Assembly: GCF_006175985.1 (NCBI RefSeq) | Contig: NZ_SRSH01000010.1 | Coordinates: 62,001 to 126,000, forward strand | Length of the DNA: 64,000 nt | Direction: 5' to 3' | DNA from: Methylotetracoccus oryzae | GTDB taxonomy: Bacteria; Pseudomonadota; Gammaproteobacteria; Methylococcales; Methylococcaceae | Part shown: positions 1 through 8,496 of the stretch, piece after piece | Numbering within the stretch: position 1 is the first letter of the stretch | Layout: the number at the start of each line of letters is the position of its first letter | Program-made: the position numbers and the translations under genes | Notes under the pieces: generated by a model | What the model was told of the DNA's origin: nothing | The model's input: the letters and a program-made list of their open reading frames with translations, nothing else | The model's database searches: none

Positions 1-382
1 GGATCTGTCCGAAATCGGCGCGCCCGGCCAGTGCGTCCGCCATGCCGCGGTCGTACCACGCATCGACGATCAACGGCAGCGGCAGTCCTGCGAGAAAGCG
101 GTGCAGCGAGGTCGGTTCCGCTGTCGCGGCAAACGCATCGTTCAGCAGGCTGACGAGCGTTTTGCGATGCTTGAAGTTCTCGATGTACTGGCCGGCGGCC
201 GTCAGGTTCTTGCGGATCTTGTGCGGGACGGTGACCTTGGCCGTCAGCAGTTCGACCAGCGTTTCGGGCGCATCGGGCACGCTCGAACTGCCGTCCAGCG
301 TCAGCACGCCGGGCCCGAGGTACGGAATGATGCGTCCGGCCGCGAGCCCTTCGCGAATGGCGGGCGGTAACGGGGTGCTCAT
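1..382 (-). CDS. SIR2-like domain protein of the nif cluster (C-terminus off the window)
   Basis: The reading frame starts at ATG 382 and runs off the left edge, so about 127 N-terminal residues are visible. The start opens with a nucleotide-binding-type segment, IIPYLGPGVLTLDG, and further on has LHRFLAGLPLPLIVDAWYD. Both resemble the SIR2_2 type of NAD-binding fold seen in bacterial SIR2-like proteins. The start overlaps the stop of the upstream small gene by four bases (ATGA), so it is the last visible member of the nifB-led operon. The role in nitrogen fixation is unknown. Calling it a deacetylase would go beyond what the visible part shows. Confidence 0.55.
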   Translation of the reverse strand, partial: MSTPLPPAIREGLAAGRIIPYLGPGVLTLDGSSSVPDAPETLVELLTAKVTVPHKIRKNLTAAGQYIENFKHRKTLVSLLNDAFAATAEPTSLHRFLAGLPLPLIVDAWYDRGMADALAGRADFGQI

Positions 383-636
383 GACGCTTGCTCCGCAATC
401 GCCGCCGCTTTCAGCGTATCCACTTCGGTGCGGGGCAGCCGGAAGAGGCCACGGCCGCCGGCCAGTGCCTGATAGCAGTTCAGCGTCTTACGGCTCAAGA
501 GCTTGAACCAGGCGTTGGGGGTGAGCGCCTCGGGGCACTCGCCAATTTCCATCACCGTGCCGTCGTTGTTGAAACGGACGTGCACGACGCATTCGACGGT
601 GGTGGTCTCCTTCGAGACCGTTTCAGTGGCTGTCAT
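379..636 (-). CDS. Small conserved-type protein of the nif operon, function unknown
   Basis: An 85-residue protein. ATG 636 is chosen because a GGGAG Shine-Dalgarno lies just upstream; longer forms would run into the neighbouring ferredoxin gene. It has an N-terminal threonine/glutamate-rich stretch, then VVHVRFNNDGTVMEIGECPE and a basic/aromatic middle (WFKLLSRKTLNCYQAL). I do not recognise the family. There is no signal peptide or membrane segment. It is tightly packed between a 2Fe-2S ferredoxin and a SIR2-like gene, with a four-base overlap downstream, so it should be co-expressed with nif accessory genes. Confidence 0.6.
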   Translation of the reverse strand: MTATETVSKETTTVECVVHVRFNNDGTVMEIGECPEALTPNAWFKLLSRKTLNCYQALAGGRGLFRLPRTEVDTLKAAAIAEQAS

Positions 637-653
637 GGTAACTCCCAACAAAT

Positions 654-986
654 TCAGTGATTGACCCATTCGATCGTGACCCGGTGGTGGCCCAGCAAGG
701 CCTGGCACGACAACCGGGAGCGCAACGTATTTCCGCCGATCAGGGCGAGCCGATCACTCTCGCCCTTGCGGACCTTCGACAAGCCGCGTCCTCCCTGCAG
801 CACCGTGACGTGGCAGACCCCGCAACGCGCCCGTCCGCCGCAATGCCGGGTGACGATGTCGCCGGCGAGCTTGACCGCGTCCAGCAACCGCGAGCCGCTG
901 GCCAGCTCGAAGGTCTTGCCCAGCGGCAGCACGGTCACGCTGACCTTCCCGTTGCGCCTGGTGCTGCTGCGCAGGAACCCCGACAT
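654..986 (-). CDS. 2Fe-2S ferredoxin of the nif cluster
   Basis: A 110-residue soluble electron carrier. The cluster ligands are visible as HC-GGRAR-C-GV-C (C-x5-C-x2-C, the adrenodoxin/Isc-type spacing) with a fourth cysteine in RLSCQALLG about 35 residues later. The surrounding sequence (GSRLLDAVKLAG, CGVCHVTVLQGG) is typical of plant/adrenodoxin-like 2Fe-2S folds. It lies 12 bases downstream of the DegT-like gene in the same operon. By context it probably delivers electrons to nitrogenase assembly or to an associated oxidoreductase; the partner cannot be read from sequence. Confidence 0.85.
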   Translation of the reverse strand: MSGFLRSSTRRNGKVSVTVLPLGKTFELASGSRLLDAVKLAGDIVTRHCGGRARCGVCHVTVLQGGRGLSKVRKGESDRLALIGGNTLRSRLSCQALLGHHRVTIEWVNH

Positions 987-998
987 GCCCGGTGCTCG

Positions 999-2150
999 TC
1001 AGTAGATCGCCGCGCCGGCCCCCACATTGACCGAGGCATCTTTCGCGGTCTTCACGATGAAGCCGATCTGGTCTTCGGTCAGATGGCCATGGAACGGCAG
1101 CGCAATCGCACGGTCGGCCAGCTTCTCGGTGACGAAGAAATCGCCCTTGCGGTAGCCCAGCGTGCCGTAGTGGCTCTGGGTGTGCAGCGGGTAGCAGAAC
1201 GCCGCCGCTTCGATCCGCTCGGTGGACAGGTCCTGCACGATGGCGTCGCGGCTGGACTTCGAGAAACGGGTTCCCAGGTGGATCAGGTAGACGGTCCAAT
1301 GGATCTCGTCGACTTCCGGGGCCATGTAGGCCGGCTTGATGCCTTCGAACGACAGCATGTGCCGGTCGTAGTAGTCGGCGACGTCCTGGCGGCGATCGAG
1401 GATGTCATCCAGCCGCTGCAGTTGCGTCAGACCCAGCGCGGCGTTCATTTCCCCCATTTCGGCTCGATAGGGCGGGAAACCGCCGGCGATGATGGAATGG
1501 CGTTCGTCGCTGCGCCGCCCGCGGCAGGACCGCAGCTTGGACGCCAGCGCCGAGTCGTCCGTGACGACCATGCCGCCTTCGCCGGCCGTCAGCGGTCCGG
1601 GCTGGCTCAGATCGAAGATCGCGCAATCGCCGAAGGACCCTACGAGCCTGCCCTGATAGCGTGAGCCGATGGCCTCGCTGGAATCCTCCAGCAGCAGCAG
1701 GCCATGCCGGTCGGCCAGTTCGCGCAGCGGCGCCCACATGGCGGGGTGGCCGTTGACGTTGCAGGCCACGATCGCCCGCGTCTTGTCTGTGATCGCGGCC
1801 GCCGCCTTCTCGGGGGCGAGGGTGCACGACCAATAATCGATGTCGGCAAAGACCGGTTTGGCACCCGCCAGCGTGATTGCGTGCACCGTCTCGCGAAAGC
1901 CGAACGGTGGGGCGATGACTTCGTCGCCGGGGCCGATGCCATACGCCCGCAAGGTTGCCAACAACCCCAGCGTGGCGCTGCCGACGGCGACGGCGTGCCG
2001 CCGACCGAGGTATTCGGCAAAGGCCGCTTCGAAGGTCTCGACCGTCGGCCCTGCGGACAGACGGGGCGACTTCAGGACATTCTCGACGGCTTCGAGCTCG
2101 GCCAGGCTGATGTCCGGGTCGGAAAGCAGAATACTCGGTTGATCGCTCAT
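999..2150 (-). CDS. DegT/DnrJ/EryC1-type fold-type-I PLP-enzyme homologue lacking the Schiff-base lysine
   Basis: 383 residues with the overall DegT/DnrJ/EryC1/StrS sugar-aminotransferase layout: an N-terminal PRLSAGPTVETFEAAFAEYL segment, GDEVIAPPFGF, LLLLEDSSEAIGS (the Asp that contacts the PLP pyridine nitrogen) and LTAGEGGMVVT. In the family, the residue six before the GEGG motif is normally the lysine that binds PLP. Here the stretch reads FDLSQPGPLTAGEGG, with Gly185 at that position (codon GGA). The protein is therefore unlikely to be an ordinary aminotransferase. It could be a PLP/PMP-dependent dehydratase-like enzyme, a PLP binder or a structural protein. It sits in the nif operon, 9 bases after the preceding gene. 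Confidence 0.8.
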   Translation of the reverse strand: MSDQPSILLSDPDISLAELEAVENVLKSPRLSAGPTVETFEAAFAEYLGRRHAVAVGSATLGLLATLRAYGIGPGDEVIAPPFGFRETVHAITLAGAKPVFADIDYWSCTLAPEKAAAAITDKTRAIVACNVNGHPAMWAPLRELADRHGLLLLEDSSEAIGSRYQGRLVGSFGDCAIFDLSQPGPLTAGEGGMVVTDDSALASKLRSCRGRRSDERHSIIAGGFPPYRAEMGEMNAALGLTQLQRLDDILDRRQDVADYYDRHMLSFEGIKPAYMAPEVDEIHWTVYLIHLGTRFSKSSRDAIVQDLSTERIEAAAFCYPLHTQSHYGTLGYRKGDFFVTEKLADRAIALPFHGHLTEDQIGFIVKTAKDASVNVGAGAAIY

Positions 2151-2159
2151 GTCGGGTTC

Positions 2160-2423
2160 CTAGCGCTTTTCGGCCACGATCAGGCCGCTGGCCGTTGCGG
2201 GATCCGCTGTGATCCGGGGGCAGTGCTCAGAGGTATCGATGAAGAACACATCGAACCCGGCCGTTTGCAGCGCGGGCGTCTCGGTGTCCACGTCGCTGAC
2301 ATCGCAGCGCGTCAGCGACACACCCGGCAAGGCTTGGCGCAGGTTCGCGAGCCGTTCCGCCGTGGTGCCTTCGGCCTCCAGGACGGACCGGATCCGTTCG
2401 AGTGCATCCGCAGGCAGCGCCAC
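2160..2423 (-). CDS. Small nif-operon protein, function unknown (GTG start)
   Basis: 87 residues if it starts at GTG 2423, two bases after the nifT stop codon. A longer in-frame ATG at 2534 would lie deep inside nifT, so the GTG is preferred. The sequence begins VALPADALERIRSVLEAEG and ends ATASGLIVAEKR, with a central CDVSDVDTE and VFFIDTSEHCP. No recognised domain, signal or membrane segment. Its position between nifT and the DegT-like gene suggests a nif accessory role. Confidence 0.6.
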   Translation of the reverse strand: MALPADALERIRSVLEAEGTTAERLANLRQALPGVSLTRCDVSDVDTETPALQTAGFDVFFIDTSEHCPRITADPATASGLIVAEKR

Positions 2424-2425
2424 GT

Positions 2426-2635
2426 CTAGTCGCTCACCTTGCGGGCCTCGACGGTGATCGGCAGGGTCGTGCCTTCCGCCATTTCGGGTAGCGCGAGTTG
2501 CCAACCGTTGGCCAGGGTCACCATGCCGCCCCACAGGTCCGGTTTTTCCTGCGACACGATGGGTTCCTCGAGATCCTTCTTCGGGACGTAGGCTGAAAGG
2601 ACGCCGGCATTGTCTCTGCGGATCATGACCTTCAT
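2426..2635 (-). CDS. nifT: NifT/FixU family protein
   Basis: A 69-residue protein matching the NifT/FixU pattern: MKVMIRR start, LSAYVPKKDLEEPIV, LWGGMVTLANGWQLALP. NifT is a small protein found in many nif clusters. It has been linked to FeMo-cofactor maturation but is dispensable where tested, so its biochemical role is unsettled. It follows nifS after 43 bases and is followed after two bases by another small gene. Confidence 0.93.
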   Translation of the reverse strand: MKVMIRRDNAGVLSAYVPKKDLEEPIVSQEKPDLWGGMVTLANGWQLALPEMAEGTTLPITVEARKVSD

Positions 2636-2678
2636 ACGGGTTCCTGGCTGATTGAAAAGAGGCGGTTGCGGATCGGGC

Positions 2679-3827
2679 TCAGGCGGCAGCGGCTGGCTGA
2701 GCCGGCGTCAGCGCCGGTAGGATCCGGATGACGTGATCGATTTCCCCGGGTGTGGTGAACCGGCTGAGCGAAAAGCGGATCGTCGACAGCGCGTCCTGCG
2801 GCTTCAGTCCCATGGCCAACAGGACATGGGACGGCTCGGTTCCGGTCGCGCTGCAGGCGGCCCCCGCCGAGGCGTGAATTCCGGCGCGGTCGAGCTTGTC
2901 GAGCACGAATTCGGCTTCCGGGCCGCCCAGATTCAGGCTGGTCGTGCCGGCCAGGCGAGTGGCGCCGGCGCCGTTGATGGAGGCGCCCGGCAACTGGGCC
3001 AGCAGTCCGCTCTCCAGACGTTCGCGCAGTGCGCCAACCTGCGCCGCGTAGCCGTCCAGACCGGTGGCCGCCAATTCGGCCGCGGTGCCCAAGGCCGCGA
3101 TCGCGGGCACGTTCTCGGTGCTGCCGCGCCGACCGCGCTCCTGATGTCCGAATAGCAGCGGCGGAATCTTGTGGCCTTTTCGCACGAACAGCGCACCGAT
3201 GCCCTTGGGGGCATGCAGCTTGTGTCCCGACAGCGACAGGAAGTCAACGGGCAAGGTGCGCAGATCGATCGGCGTCTTGCCGACGGCCTGTACCGCGTCG
3301 GTGTGGAACAGCACGCCTTTCGCGGCGGCCATTGCCGCGGTTTCTGCGATCGGGAACACCACGCCGGTTTCGTTGTTGGCCCACATCAGCGTGACGAGGG
3401 CGGTGTCGGCCGTCACAGCGCGTTCGACCGCGTCGAGGTCCATTTGGCCTTCGCCGTCGACCGGCAGGTAAACGACTTCGATACCGTCCTGTTCCAGATG
3501 TTTGAGCAGCAGCAGCGTGCTCGGATGCTCGACCTGGCTCGTCACGATACGCCGCTTGCCGGGGCGTAGCGCCAGCGCGCCAAGGATGGCCTGGTGCGTG
3601 GCTTCCGTGCCGCTGCCGGTGAACACGATCTCCGGCGGCGAGGCACCCAGCAGCGCCGCCAGCTGACCGCGCGCACGGATGGTCTCCACCTTGGCCGTTT
3701 CGCCCGACCCGTGCTTGCTGGAGGGGTTGCCGTAGCAATCCCGCAGACAACGCAGCATGGTCTCGATGCATTCCGGAGCGACCGCCGTGGTCGCGTTGTT
3801 GTCGAGATAAATCAGCGGGTCGTTCAT
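2679..3827 (-). CDS. nifS: Cysteine desulfurase NifS
   Basis: 382 residues from ATG 3827, which overlaps the stop of the preceding gene (ATGA). NifS removes sulfur from cysteine as an enzyme persulfide for nitrogenase Fe-S cluster assembly. Visible family features are MNDPLIYLDNNATTAV at the start, the PLP lysine in LSGHKLHAPKGIGALF, and the persulfide cysteine in SAGAACSATGTEPSHVL. It is distinct from the IscS-type desulfurase at 62427-63641, so the region encodes two desulfurases. No nifU follows it here; the only scaffold gene visible is iscU at the far end. Confidence 0.95.
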   Translation of the reverse strand: MNDPLIYLDNNATTAVAPECIETMLRCLRDCYGNPSSKHGSGETAKVETIRARGQLAALLGASPPEIVFTGSGTEATHQAILGALALRPGKRRIVTSQVEHPSTLLLLKHLEQDGIEVVYLPVDGEGQMDLDAVERAVTADTALVTLMWANNETGVVFPIAETAAMAAAKGVLFHTDAVQAVGKTPIDLRTLPVDFLSLSGHKLHAPKGIGALFVRKGHKIPPLLFGHQERGRRGSTENVPAIAALGTAAELAATGLDGYAAQVGALRERLESGLLAQLPGASINGAGATRLAGTTSLNLGGPEAEFVLDKLDRAGIHASAGAACSATGTEPSHVLLAMGLKPQDALSTIRFSLSRFTTPGEIDHVIRILPALTPAQPAAAA

Positions 3828-4183
3828 TGCCAGAAGCGCCGGTTCGGATCTTGGTTCAGCAGTTCGATGACCTGCGGCAGCGTTGCGTATTCCCCGTGCA
3901 TGATCCAGTGATCGATCTGGTGGTCCTTGTGGTACAGCCACCAGCAGCCGCGCTCCGCGCGGTATTCGATCCGGGCGATGTCGATCACGCCGCCATCGGG
4001 GTCGACATTCCTGGAGCAGCACGAACTCTGGATCAGATAGCCATTGACGTCCGGCTGCACTTCCGGCGTCACGTAGCGATAGCGCTTGCGGCTTTCGAGC
4101 GCGCGTTCGATGCGCCGGCGATCCACCTCGTTCGGGTGCCGTTGCAGGCTGGTCACGTTCGCCTTCGCCACGTTGGCATTCAT
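3824..4183 (-). CDS. DUF3024-like nif accessory protein
   Basis: 119 residues. Recognisable parts are the basic RRRIERALESRKRYRYVTPEV, the cysteine pair in YLIQSSCCSRNVDPDGG, RGCWWLYHKDHQIDHW and a C-terminal LLNQDPNRRFWQ. The layout resembles the DUF3024 proteins of nif clusters; this assignment is from memory of the family, not a search. The two adjacent cysteines could bind metal or form a disulfide. It overlaps nifS by four bases and is preceded by a 91-base gap from the second nifZ-family gene. Confidence 0.65.
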   Translation of the reverse strand: MNANVAKANVTSLQRHPNEVDRRRIERALESRKRYRYVTPEVQPDVNGYLIQSSCCSRNVDPDGGVIDIARIEYRAERGCWWLYHKDHQIDHWIMHGEYATLPQVIELLNQDPNRRFWQ

Positions 4184-4274
4184 ACGCTCGATGTTCTCCG
4201 TCAGGGCCTTGGATTACCGGAGTCCCTGCGCTGCGCTCTTCGGAGTGGCCATTGCCGCGCCGCGGAACCTGAGT

Positions 4275-4544
4275 TCAGAGGATCCCGGCAATCGTCCCCG
4301 CCTGCTGTTCGGCGTGGATTTCCTCCTCGAAGCAGCCGATCACATAGCCGCCGGGGAATTCCACCAGGTAGATGGGCAGGTTGGCTTCCTCGTGATGCCC
4401 GACCTGCACGATCTCGCCCTCGGTGCCGGCTGCCACCAGCAGCGCATCCGGCGGGTGGTCCGGATAGCTGCCGTCGTTGAACAGATCGGCCTCGGCATAG
4501 ACCTTCTGTCCCCATTGGTAAATCGCGGTGCGTGGTTCGATCAT
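4275..4544 (-). CDS. NifZ-family protein, second tandem copy
   Basis: 89 residues: MIEPRTAIYQWGQKVYAEADLFNDGSYP, then AAGTEGEIVQVGHHEEANLPIYLVEFPGG. This keeps the NifZ-domain plan (WGQKV near the start, a turn for GEIV-VG, then IYLVEFP), but it is more divergent and shorter than the gene just upstream. NifZ assists P-cluster formation in the MoFe protein. Start ATG overlaps the upstream nifZ stop by four bases. Two NifZ-type domains are thus produced as separate proteins from adjacent genes. Confidence 0.8.
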   Translation of the reverse strand: MIEPRTAIYQWGQKVYAEADLFNDGSYPDHPPDALLVAAGTEGEIVQVGHHEEANLPIYLVEFPGGYVIGCFEEEIHAEQQAGTIAGIL

Positions 4545-4858
4545 GCGTGCTGCTCCGTTCCGGCCACGGGTTTGGGCGGCGGCGGGTTGTCGAGCGACTC
4601 GATCTCGCGGCCCTTCATGCCGACGGCGTAGCCGTGGTCCGGGAAGTCCACGGCGTAGATGTAGAACTGCTGCAGAAAGGTGTTGATGCTCTTGATGTAG
4701 CCGACGTCCCCTTTCTTGACGAGCACCTCGCCGATTTCCGCGCCGGTGAAGGTGCCGTCGTTGCGGATCACCTTTTTCGATTTCACCTTCTCGCCGAAGT
4801 TGAAGCGCGGTGGATCGTTCAACTCGTTGCTATCGCTGTCGCGACTGATATCACCCAT
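4541..4858 (-). CDS. nifZ: NifZ, nitrogenase P-cluster maturation factor
   Basis: 105 residues with the clear NifZ signature: FNFGEKVKSKKVIRNDGTF, GEVLVKKGDVGYIKSI, TFLQQFYIYAVDF and GMKGREIESL. NifZ acts with the Fe protein in maturing the second P-cluster of NifDK. It is the first of the two tandem NifZ-family genes, 10 bases after the LRV gene, and its last codons overlap the start of the next gene. Confidence 0.92.
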   Translation of the reverse strand: MGDISRDSDSNELNDPPRFNFGEKVKSKKVIRNDGTFTGAEIGEVLVKKGDVGYIKSINTFLQQFYIYAVDFPDHGYAVGMKGREIESLDNPPPPKPVAGTEQHA

Positions 4859-4868
4859 CGTTACATCC

Positions 4869-5666
4869 TCACCCTTGTTGGCAGGCCTTCGGTAATTCGG
4901 TTCGGTGCCAGTAATCGGCCAGGCGCTGCTCCACCAGTTCCCGCACCTCGCGGTCCGGGTCGGCGCGCAGTGGTTCGAGTTCGGTCGGATCGAGCCGACT
5001 GGCGACCTCGTAGCGCACCCGCCAGTCCGGATCCCGGATCATCAGTTTCAGTTGACCGGGGCTCATGCGGGAGACGGCGGCAAGACGGACAGCGAGGTCG
5101 GCGTCGCCCGCCATGGTCGGCAGCCATTCGGTGGCCACGCGCTCGGCCACGACCTTCCGCACCTGGGGATCCCGGTCGCGGACCATGCGCACCAGCAGCG
5201 CACAGGGCAGTCGCCGGGCCACGATCTGGCGCACGAAATAATCGGGATCGTCCATCAGCGTGACGAGGTCTTTGGGTTCCGCGCGTTCGGCAACCCGGAC
5301 CCTGACCTCGCGGTGCGGGTCGCCGAGCAGACCGCGGAAGTGCCGGGAGTGCAGCGGCAGCCGCTGGGCGACGCTTTGCCGGACGGTCTCGTCCGGGTCG
5401 TCGATCAGGCGCGGGAGATAGAACAATTCGGCGTGCTTGGCCGCGACGGCGCGCGTCTCGAAATACGGATGCTCGAAATAGTCCTTCGCCAGATACGGGT
5501 TCCAGCGAAAGAACCGGTCGATCCGGCGCGCATAACGGTCATGTACGCAGGCATGGCCGAGCTGGCAGCGCGCATTCGACTTGCCGGAACCGTGCTCACA
5601 GGCGGCACAGTTCAGCAGTTCGCCTTGCCAGTCGCGGGCTTCTTCGATTTCAGTCGTCGTCGCCAT
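4869..5666 (-). CDS. Leucine-rich-repeat-variant (LRV) Fe-S protein
   Basis: 265 residues. The N-terminus has a cysteine cluster, NCAACEHGSGKSNARCQLGHAC (C-x2-C-x11-C-x5-C), and the rest is made of about eight 24-residue repeats of the form D.D..VR..VA.RL. This is the architecture of the Azotobacter vinelandii LRV protein, which carries an N-terminal 4Fe-4S cluster and a right-handed superhelix of LRV repeats. Its role is unknown but the gene is characteristic of nif clusters. It overlaps the TPR gene upstream by 17 bases. Likely a redox-sensitive protein-protein interaction module. Confidence 0.88.
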   Translation of the reverse strand: MATTTEIEEARDWQGELLNCAACEHGSGKSNARCQLGHACVHDRYARRIDRFFRWNPYLAKDYFEHPYFETRAVAAKHAELFYLPRLIDDPDETVRQSVAQRLPLHSRHFRGLLGDPHREVRVRVAERAEPKDLVTLMDDPDYFVRQIVARRLPCALLVRMVRDRDPQVRKVVAERVATEWLPTMAGDADLAVRLAAVSRMSPGQLKLMIRDPDWRVRYEVASRLDPTELEPLRADPDREVRELVEQRLADYWHRTELPKACQQG

Positions 5667-6213
5667 CGATTTGCCTCTGCAATACCGTCAGCAGCACCTT
5701 GGCTCCCACCTTGTCGGTGGGGTCGAGCTCCAGCAGTTTCTCGGCCGCGACGCGTCCTTCCTCCAGCGCGCCGAGGCGCATCTGCAGGTAGGCATAACCC
5801 TTGAGCGTGAACAGAAAGAAGCGGGGGAGCAGGGCGCCGAAGCTGCTGAAATCCGCGTCCGTCGGTTTTGCCTCACGCCAGTCCGGCGCCATCCCGTTGT
5901 CGACCGCGGCCTTGGCGAGGCATTCGGTGCAGACCGCCAGCGCCTCCGGCAACCGGTTCTTGTAGAAGAAGTACCGGTAGCGACCGATGTAGACGGCCGC
6001 ATGCCCCGGGGCCATGTCCCAGGCGGCTTGCAGATGCGCCTGGGCCGCCTCGTCGCAGTGATAGTTCTGCCCCGCCAGCCGCAAGTGCGCTTCGGCTTCC
6101 GGAGGCAGGCCGGCGCCAAGGCATTCCGCGACACGCTCGTCTTCGCTCAGCTCATGGTCCGCCGTCCACCGGACCGGGCCCGGTTCCGTTACGCGGTTCC
6201 CACTGGCGACCAC
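5650..6213 (-). CDS. TPR-like nif accessory protein
   Basis: 187 residues from GTG 6213, which lies just after the stop of the IscA-type gene; longer starts would overlap that gene. It has helical repeats of TPR character: AHLQAAWDMAPGHAAVYIGRYRYFFYKNRLPEALAVCTECL and FFLFTLKGYAYLQMRLGALEEGRVAAEKLLELDP. There is no catalytic motif. Such a scaffold could hold nitrogenase or Fe-S assembly proteins together. Its operon neighbours are the IscA-type carrier upstream and the LRV protein downstream. Confidence 0.7.
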   Translation of the reverse strand: MVASGNRVTEPGPVRWTADHELSEDERVAECLGAGLPPEAEAHLRLAGQNYHCDEAAQAHLQAAWDMAPGHAAVYIGRYRYFFYKNRLPEALAVCTECLAKAAVDNGMAPDWREAKPTDADFSSFGALLPRFFLFTLKGYAYLQMRLGALEEGRVAAEKLLELDPTDKVGAKVLLTVLQRQIDGDDD

Positions 6214-6220
6214 GGCGGTG

Positions 6221-6604
6221 CTAGGCGCTTTTGACCGGAATGGCGCTGAGTGCGACCGAGACCTCACCCGGGGGGGTGGCCGGCGCACTGGTGCTGCAGG
6301 TGCCGCAGCCCGTCGCTTTGGGGTCCGTGAACACCAGTCCGCTCTGCAGCGGCGTGTCCTTGAAATCCATGATCACACCCTGCAGGAGCAAGCGGCTTTC
6401 TGCCGGCAGGAACAGCTTGACGCCCTGGATGACGACTACGGCGTCGCCGGCCAGGGGCGCGGGTTCGACGCTGAACTCGGACGCCAGGCCGGAACAGCCG
6501 CCCGGGCTCACCGAGAGCCGAAAGCCGGCCTCGGGCCCGGCTCCGCCGAAGCGCACCATGCGCTGAATGAATTTCTCTGCACTGGGTGTAATCGTTAGAT
6601 CCAT
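6221..6604 (-). CDS. IscA/HesB-family Fe-S carrier of the nif cluster
   Basis: 127 residues. The HesB/IscA core is present: GFRLSVSPGGCSGLASEFSVE contains the first cysteine and TGCGTCSTS holds the C-terminal C-x2-C pair. A-type carriers receive or store 2Fe-2S/4Fe-4S clusters and pass them to apo-proteins. The ~20-residue C-terminal extension after the cysteine pair is longer than in housekeeping IscA. It sits 10 bases downstream of the ferredoxin and shares the nifB-led operon. Confidence 0.88.
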   Translation of the reverse strand: MDLTITPSAEKFIQRMVRFGGAGPEAGFRLSVSPGGCSGLASEFSVEPAPLAGDAVVVIQGVKLFLPAESRLLLQGVIMDFKDTPLQSGLVFTDPKATGCGTCSTSAPATPPGEVSVALSAIPVKSA

Positions 6605-6614
6605 GATGTTTTAC

Positions 6615-6839
6615 CTATGCCGCTTCGTAACGCGGGTAGTCGTCGTCGATGATGCAGGTGAGATCGATCGGGCACACGGCGACGCATTGCGGCTCGTCGT
6701 AGTGGCCGAGGCACTCGGTACATTTCGCGGGTTCGATGATGAAGAGCCCGTTCTTGGTTTCCGAGATGGCTTGATTGGGGCATTCCGGCTCGCATGCGCA
6801 GCAGCCGGTACAGTTTTCCTCAACGATCTTGTAAGCCAT
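6615..6839 (-). CDS. fdxN: 2[4Fe-4S] ferredoxin downstream of nifB
   Basis: 74 residues, with two cysteine sets. [18 protein letters not shown] gives a C-x2-C-x2-C-x3-C(P) motif. [22 protein letters not shown] gives C-x2-C-x8-C-x3-C(P), the longer loop typical of FdxN-type ferredoxins found next to nifB. FdxN-type ferredoxins supply electrons to NifB during NifB-co synthesis and/or to nitrogenase. It lies 88 bases after nifB on the same strand. Confidence 0.9.
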   Translation of the reverse strand: MAYKIVEENCTGCCACEPECPNQAISETKNGLFIIEPAKCTECLGHYDEPQCVAVCPIDLTCIIDDDYPRYEAA

Positions 6840-6927
6840 TGTCAGCTCCTCAACGCGGTGGATCAGTCCCGGGCCGTCGTGGCCGGCCCGGGACGGGCGG
6901 GTACCAGATCAGCGGAAGCCGCTGCAC

Positions 6928-8496
6928 CTAGGCGGCGATCAGCGCCCCCTGGCGGATCTGCGCATCCCCGCGCTCCACGTGTTCGATCTCGCCAGCCGTC
7001 ACCTTGTCCAGGTAGTCCTTGAAGTAGGCGATGGCCGATTGCTCGATGAACTCGTTGGCGTACTGGTCGACCGGGTCGATGCCTGCGGCCTTCAGATCGC
7101 CCTTAGGACAGCCGCCGATCTTCGCGACGAACACCGCGTGGCAGTCGTTGATGGCCCGGATCACGGTCTGCAGCGCGTCTTCTTCGCCGTAGCCGCCCTG
7201 ACAGTACAGGTCCACGCGGCGGTGTCCGACGAACTTCGCGCCGGTCGTGCTGAGCTCGTAGATCTGGAACTCGGTTGCATGACCGAAGTGCTCGTTGACC
7301 TTGCCGCCACCCTTGGTCGCGACCGCGATCAGCATCTTGATGTCGGATTGCGCGCCGGCGAGGCTCTGCATTTCCTCTTTCTTGGCCGCGACGACCGCCT
7401 GCCGTTCCTGTTCCACCGCGGCCTGATAGGCCTTACGGGTTTCGAGGTCGTAGGTGACTTCCATCGCCTCGATTTTCTCGGTCGTGAACTCGGCGCTGCG
7501 ATCTTCGCCCAGCAGGCCGACCGCGTCGGCCCGGCACTGGCGGCAGTGCCGCATCATGTTCATCTGGCCTTCTTCGCACTGATCCTGCAGGGCCTTCAGC
7601 TCCTGGGCCGTCGGGCCGCGCTGGCCGGTCAGCCCGAATACCGTGCCGTGCTCGGGCGCCGAGATCAGCGGCATGATGTTGTGCAGGAAGGCGCCGCGGG
7701 ATTTCACCGCCCTGTTCACTTCGACCAGATGCTGGTCGTTGATGCCGGGAATCATCACGGAGTTGATCTTCGACAGGATGCCGCGTGCGGTCAGCATCTC
7801 CAGTCCCTGCAGCTGTCGGTCGGTCAGGATCTTCGCGGCCTCGACGCCCGTGTAGCGCTTCTTGTTGTAGTAGATCCACGGATAGATCTTGGCGCCGATC
7901 TCGGGATCGATCATGTTGATCGTGATCGTCACATGGTCGATGTTGTACTGCGACAGACGATCGACGTGATCGGGCAGCGACAGCCCGTTGGTGGATACGC
8001 AGAGCTTGATGTCGGGCGCGGTCTTCGCGATCAGTTCGAAGGTCTTGAACGTCTTTTCCGGGTTCGCCAGCGGATCGCCGGGGCCGGCGATGCCCAGCAC
8101 CGTCATCTGCGGGATCGTCGAGGCGACCGCCAGCACTTTTTTGGCCGCCTGTTCCGGGGTCAGCTTTTCGCTGACCACGCCCGGCCGGCTCTCGTTGGCG
8201 CAGTCGTACTTGCGATTACAGTAGTTGCACTGGATATTGCAGGCGGGCGCGACGGCGACGTGCATCCGCGCATAATGGTGATGCGCTTCTTCGCTGTAGC
8301 AGGGGTGGTTCTTGACCTTGTCCCAGATTTCCGCCGGGAGGTCGTTTTCGCCCGCGCTGGACCCGCAACTCGCCTTGCCCGAACCCCCGGAGGTTCCGCA
8401 GCCCTTGTGCTCGGCAACCTTCTGCATGATCTCGTCCGGTACGACCGTGCCGACGCCGCCGGCGGCCGCTGCGGCTTCGTTGTGAACTGCTTGCAT
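6928..8496 (-). CDS. nifB: NifB, radical-SAM FeMo-cofactor core (NifB-co) synthase
   Basis: 522 residues. NifB fuses two 4Fe-4S units and inserts carbide to make NifB-co, the precursor of FeMo-co. The radical-SAM motif is C86-NIQ-C90-NY-C93, followed by [16 protein letters not shown] (SAM-binding GGE-like region). The extra cysteines CRQCRAD and the N-terminal GCGTSGG motif are typical of NifB. From about residue 400 a NifX-like domain follows ([37 protein letters not shown]), as in full-length proteobacterial NifB. It is the first gene of the long minus-strand operon and has a sigma-54 promoter and two NifA sites upstream. Confidence 0.97.
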   Translation of the reverse strand: MQAVHNEAAAAAGGVGTVVPDEIMQKVAEHKGCGTSGGSGKASCGSSAGENDLPAEIWDKVKNHPCYSEEAHHHYARMHVAVAPACNIQCNYCNRKYDCANESRPGVVSEKLTPEQAAKKVLAVASTIPQMTVLGIAGPGDPLANPEKTFKTFELIAKTAPDIKLCVSTNGLSLPDHVDRLSQYNIDHVTITINMIDPEIGAKIYPWIYYNKKRYTGVEAAKILTDRQLQGLEMLTARGILSKINSVMIPGINDQHLVEVNRAVKSRGAFLHNIMPLISAPEHGTVFGLTGQRGPTAQELKALQDQCEEGQMNMMRHCRQCRADAVGLLGEDRSAEFTTEKIEAMEVTYDLETRKAYQAAVEQERQAVVAAKKEEMQSLAGAQSDIKMLIAVATKGGGKVNEHFGHATEFQIYELSTTGAKFVGHRRVDLYCQGGYGEEDALQTVIRAINDCHAVFVAKIGGCPKGDLKAAGIDPVDQYANEFIEQSAIAYFKDYLDKVTAGEIEHVERGDAQIRQGALIAA

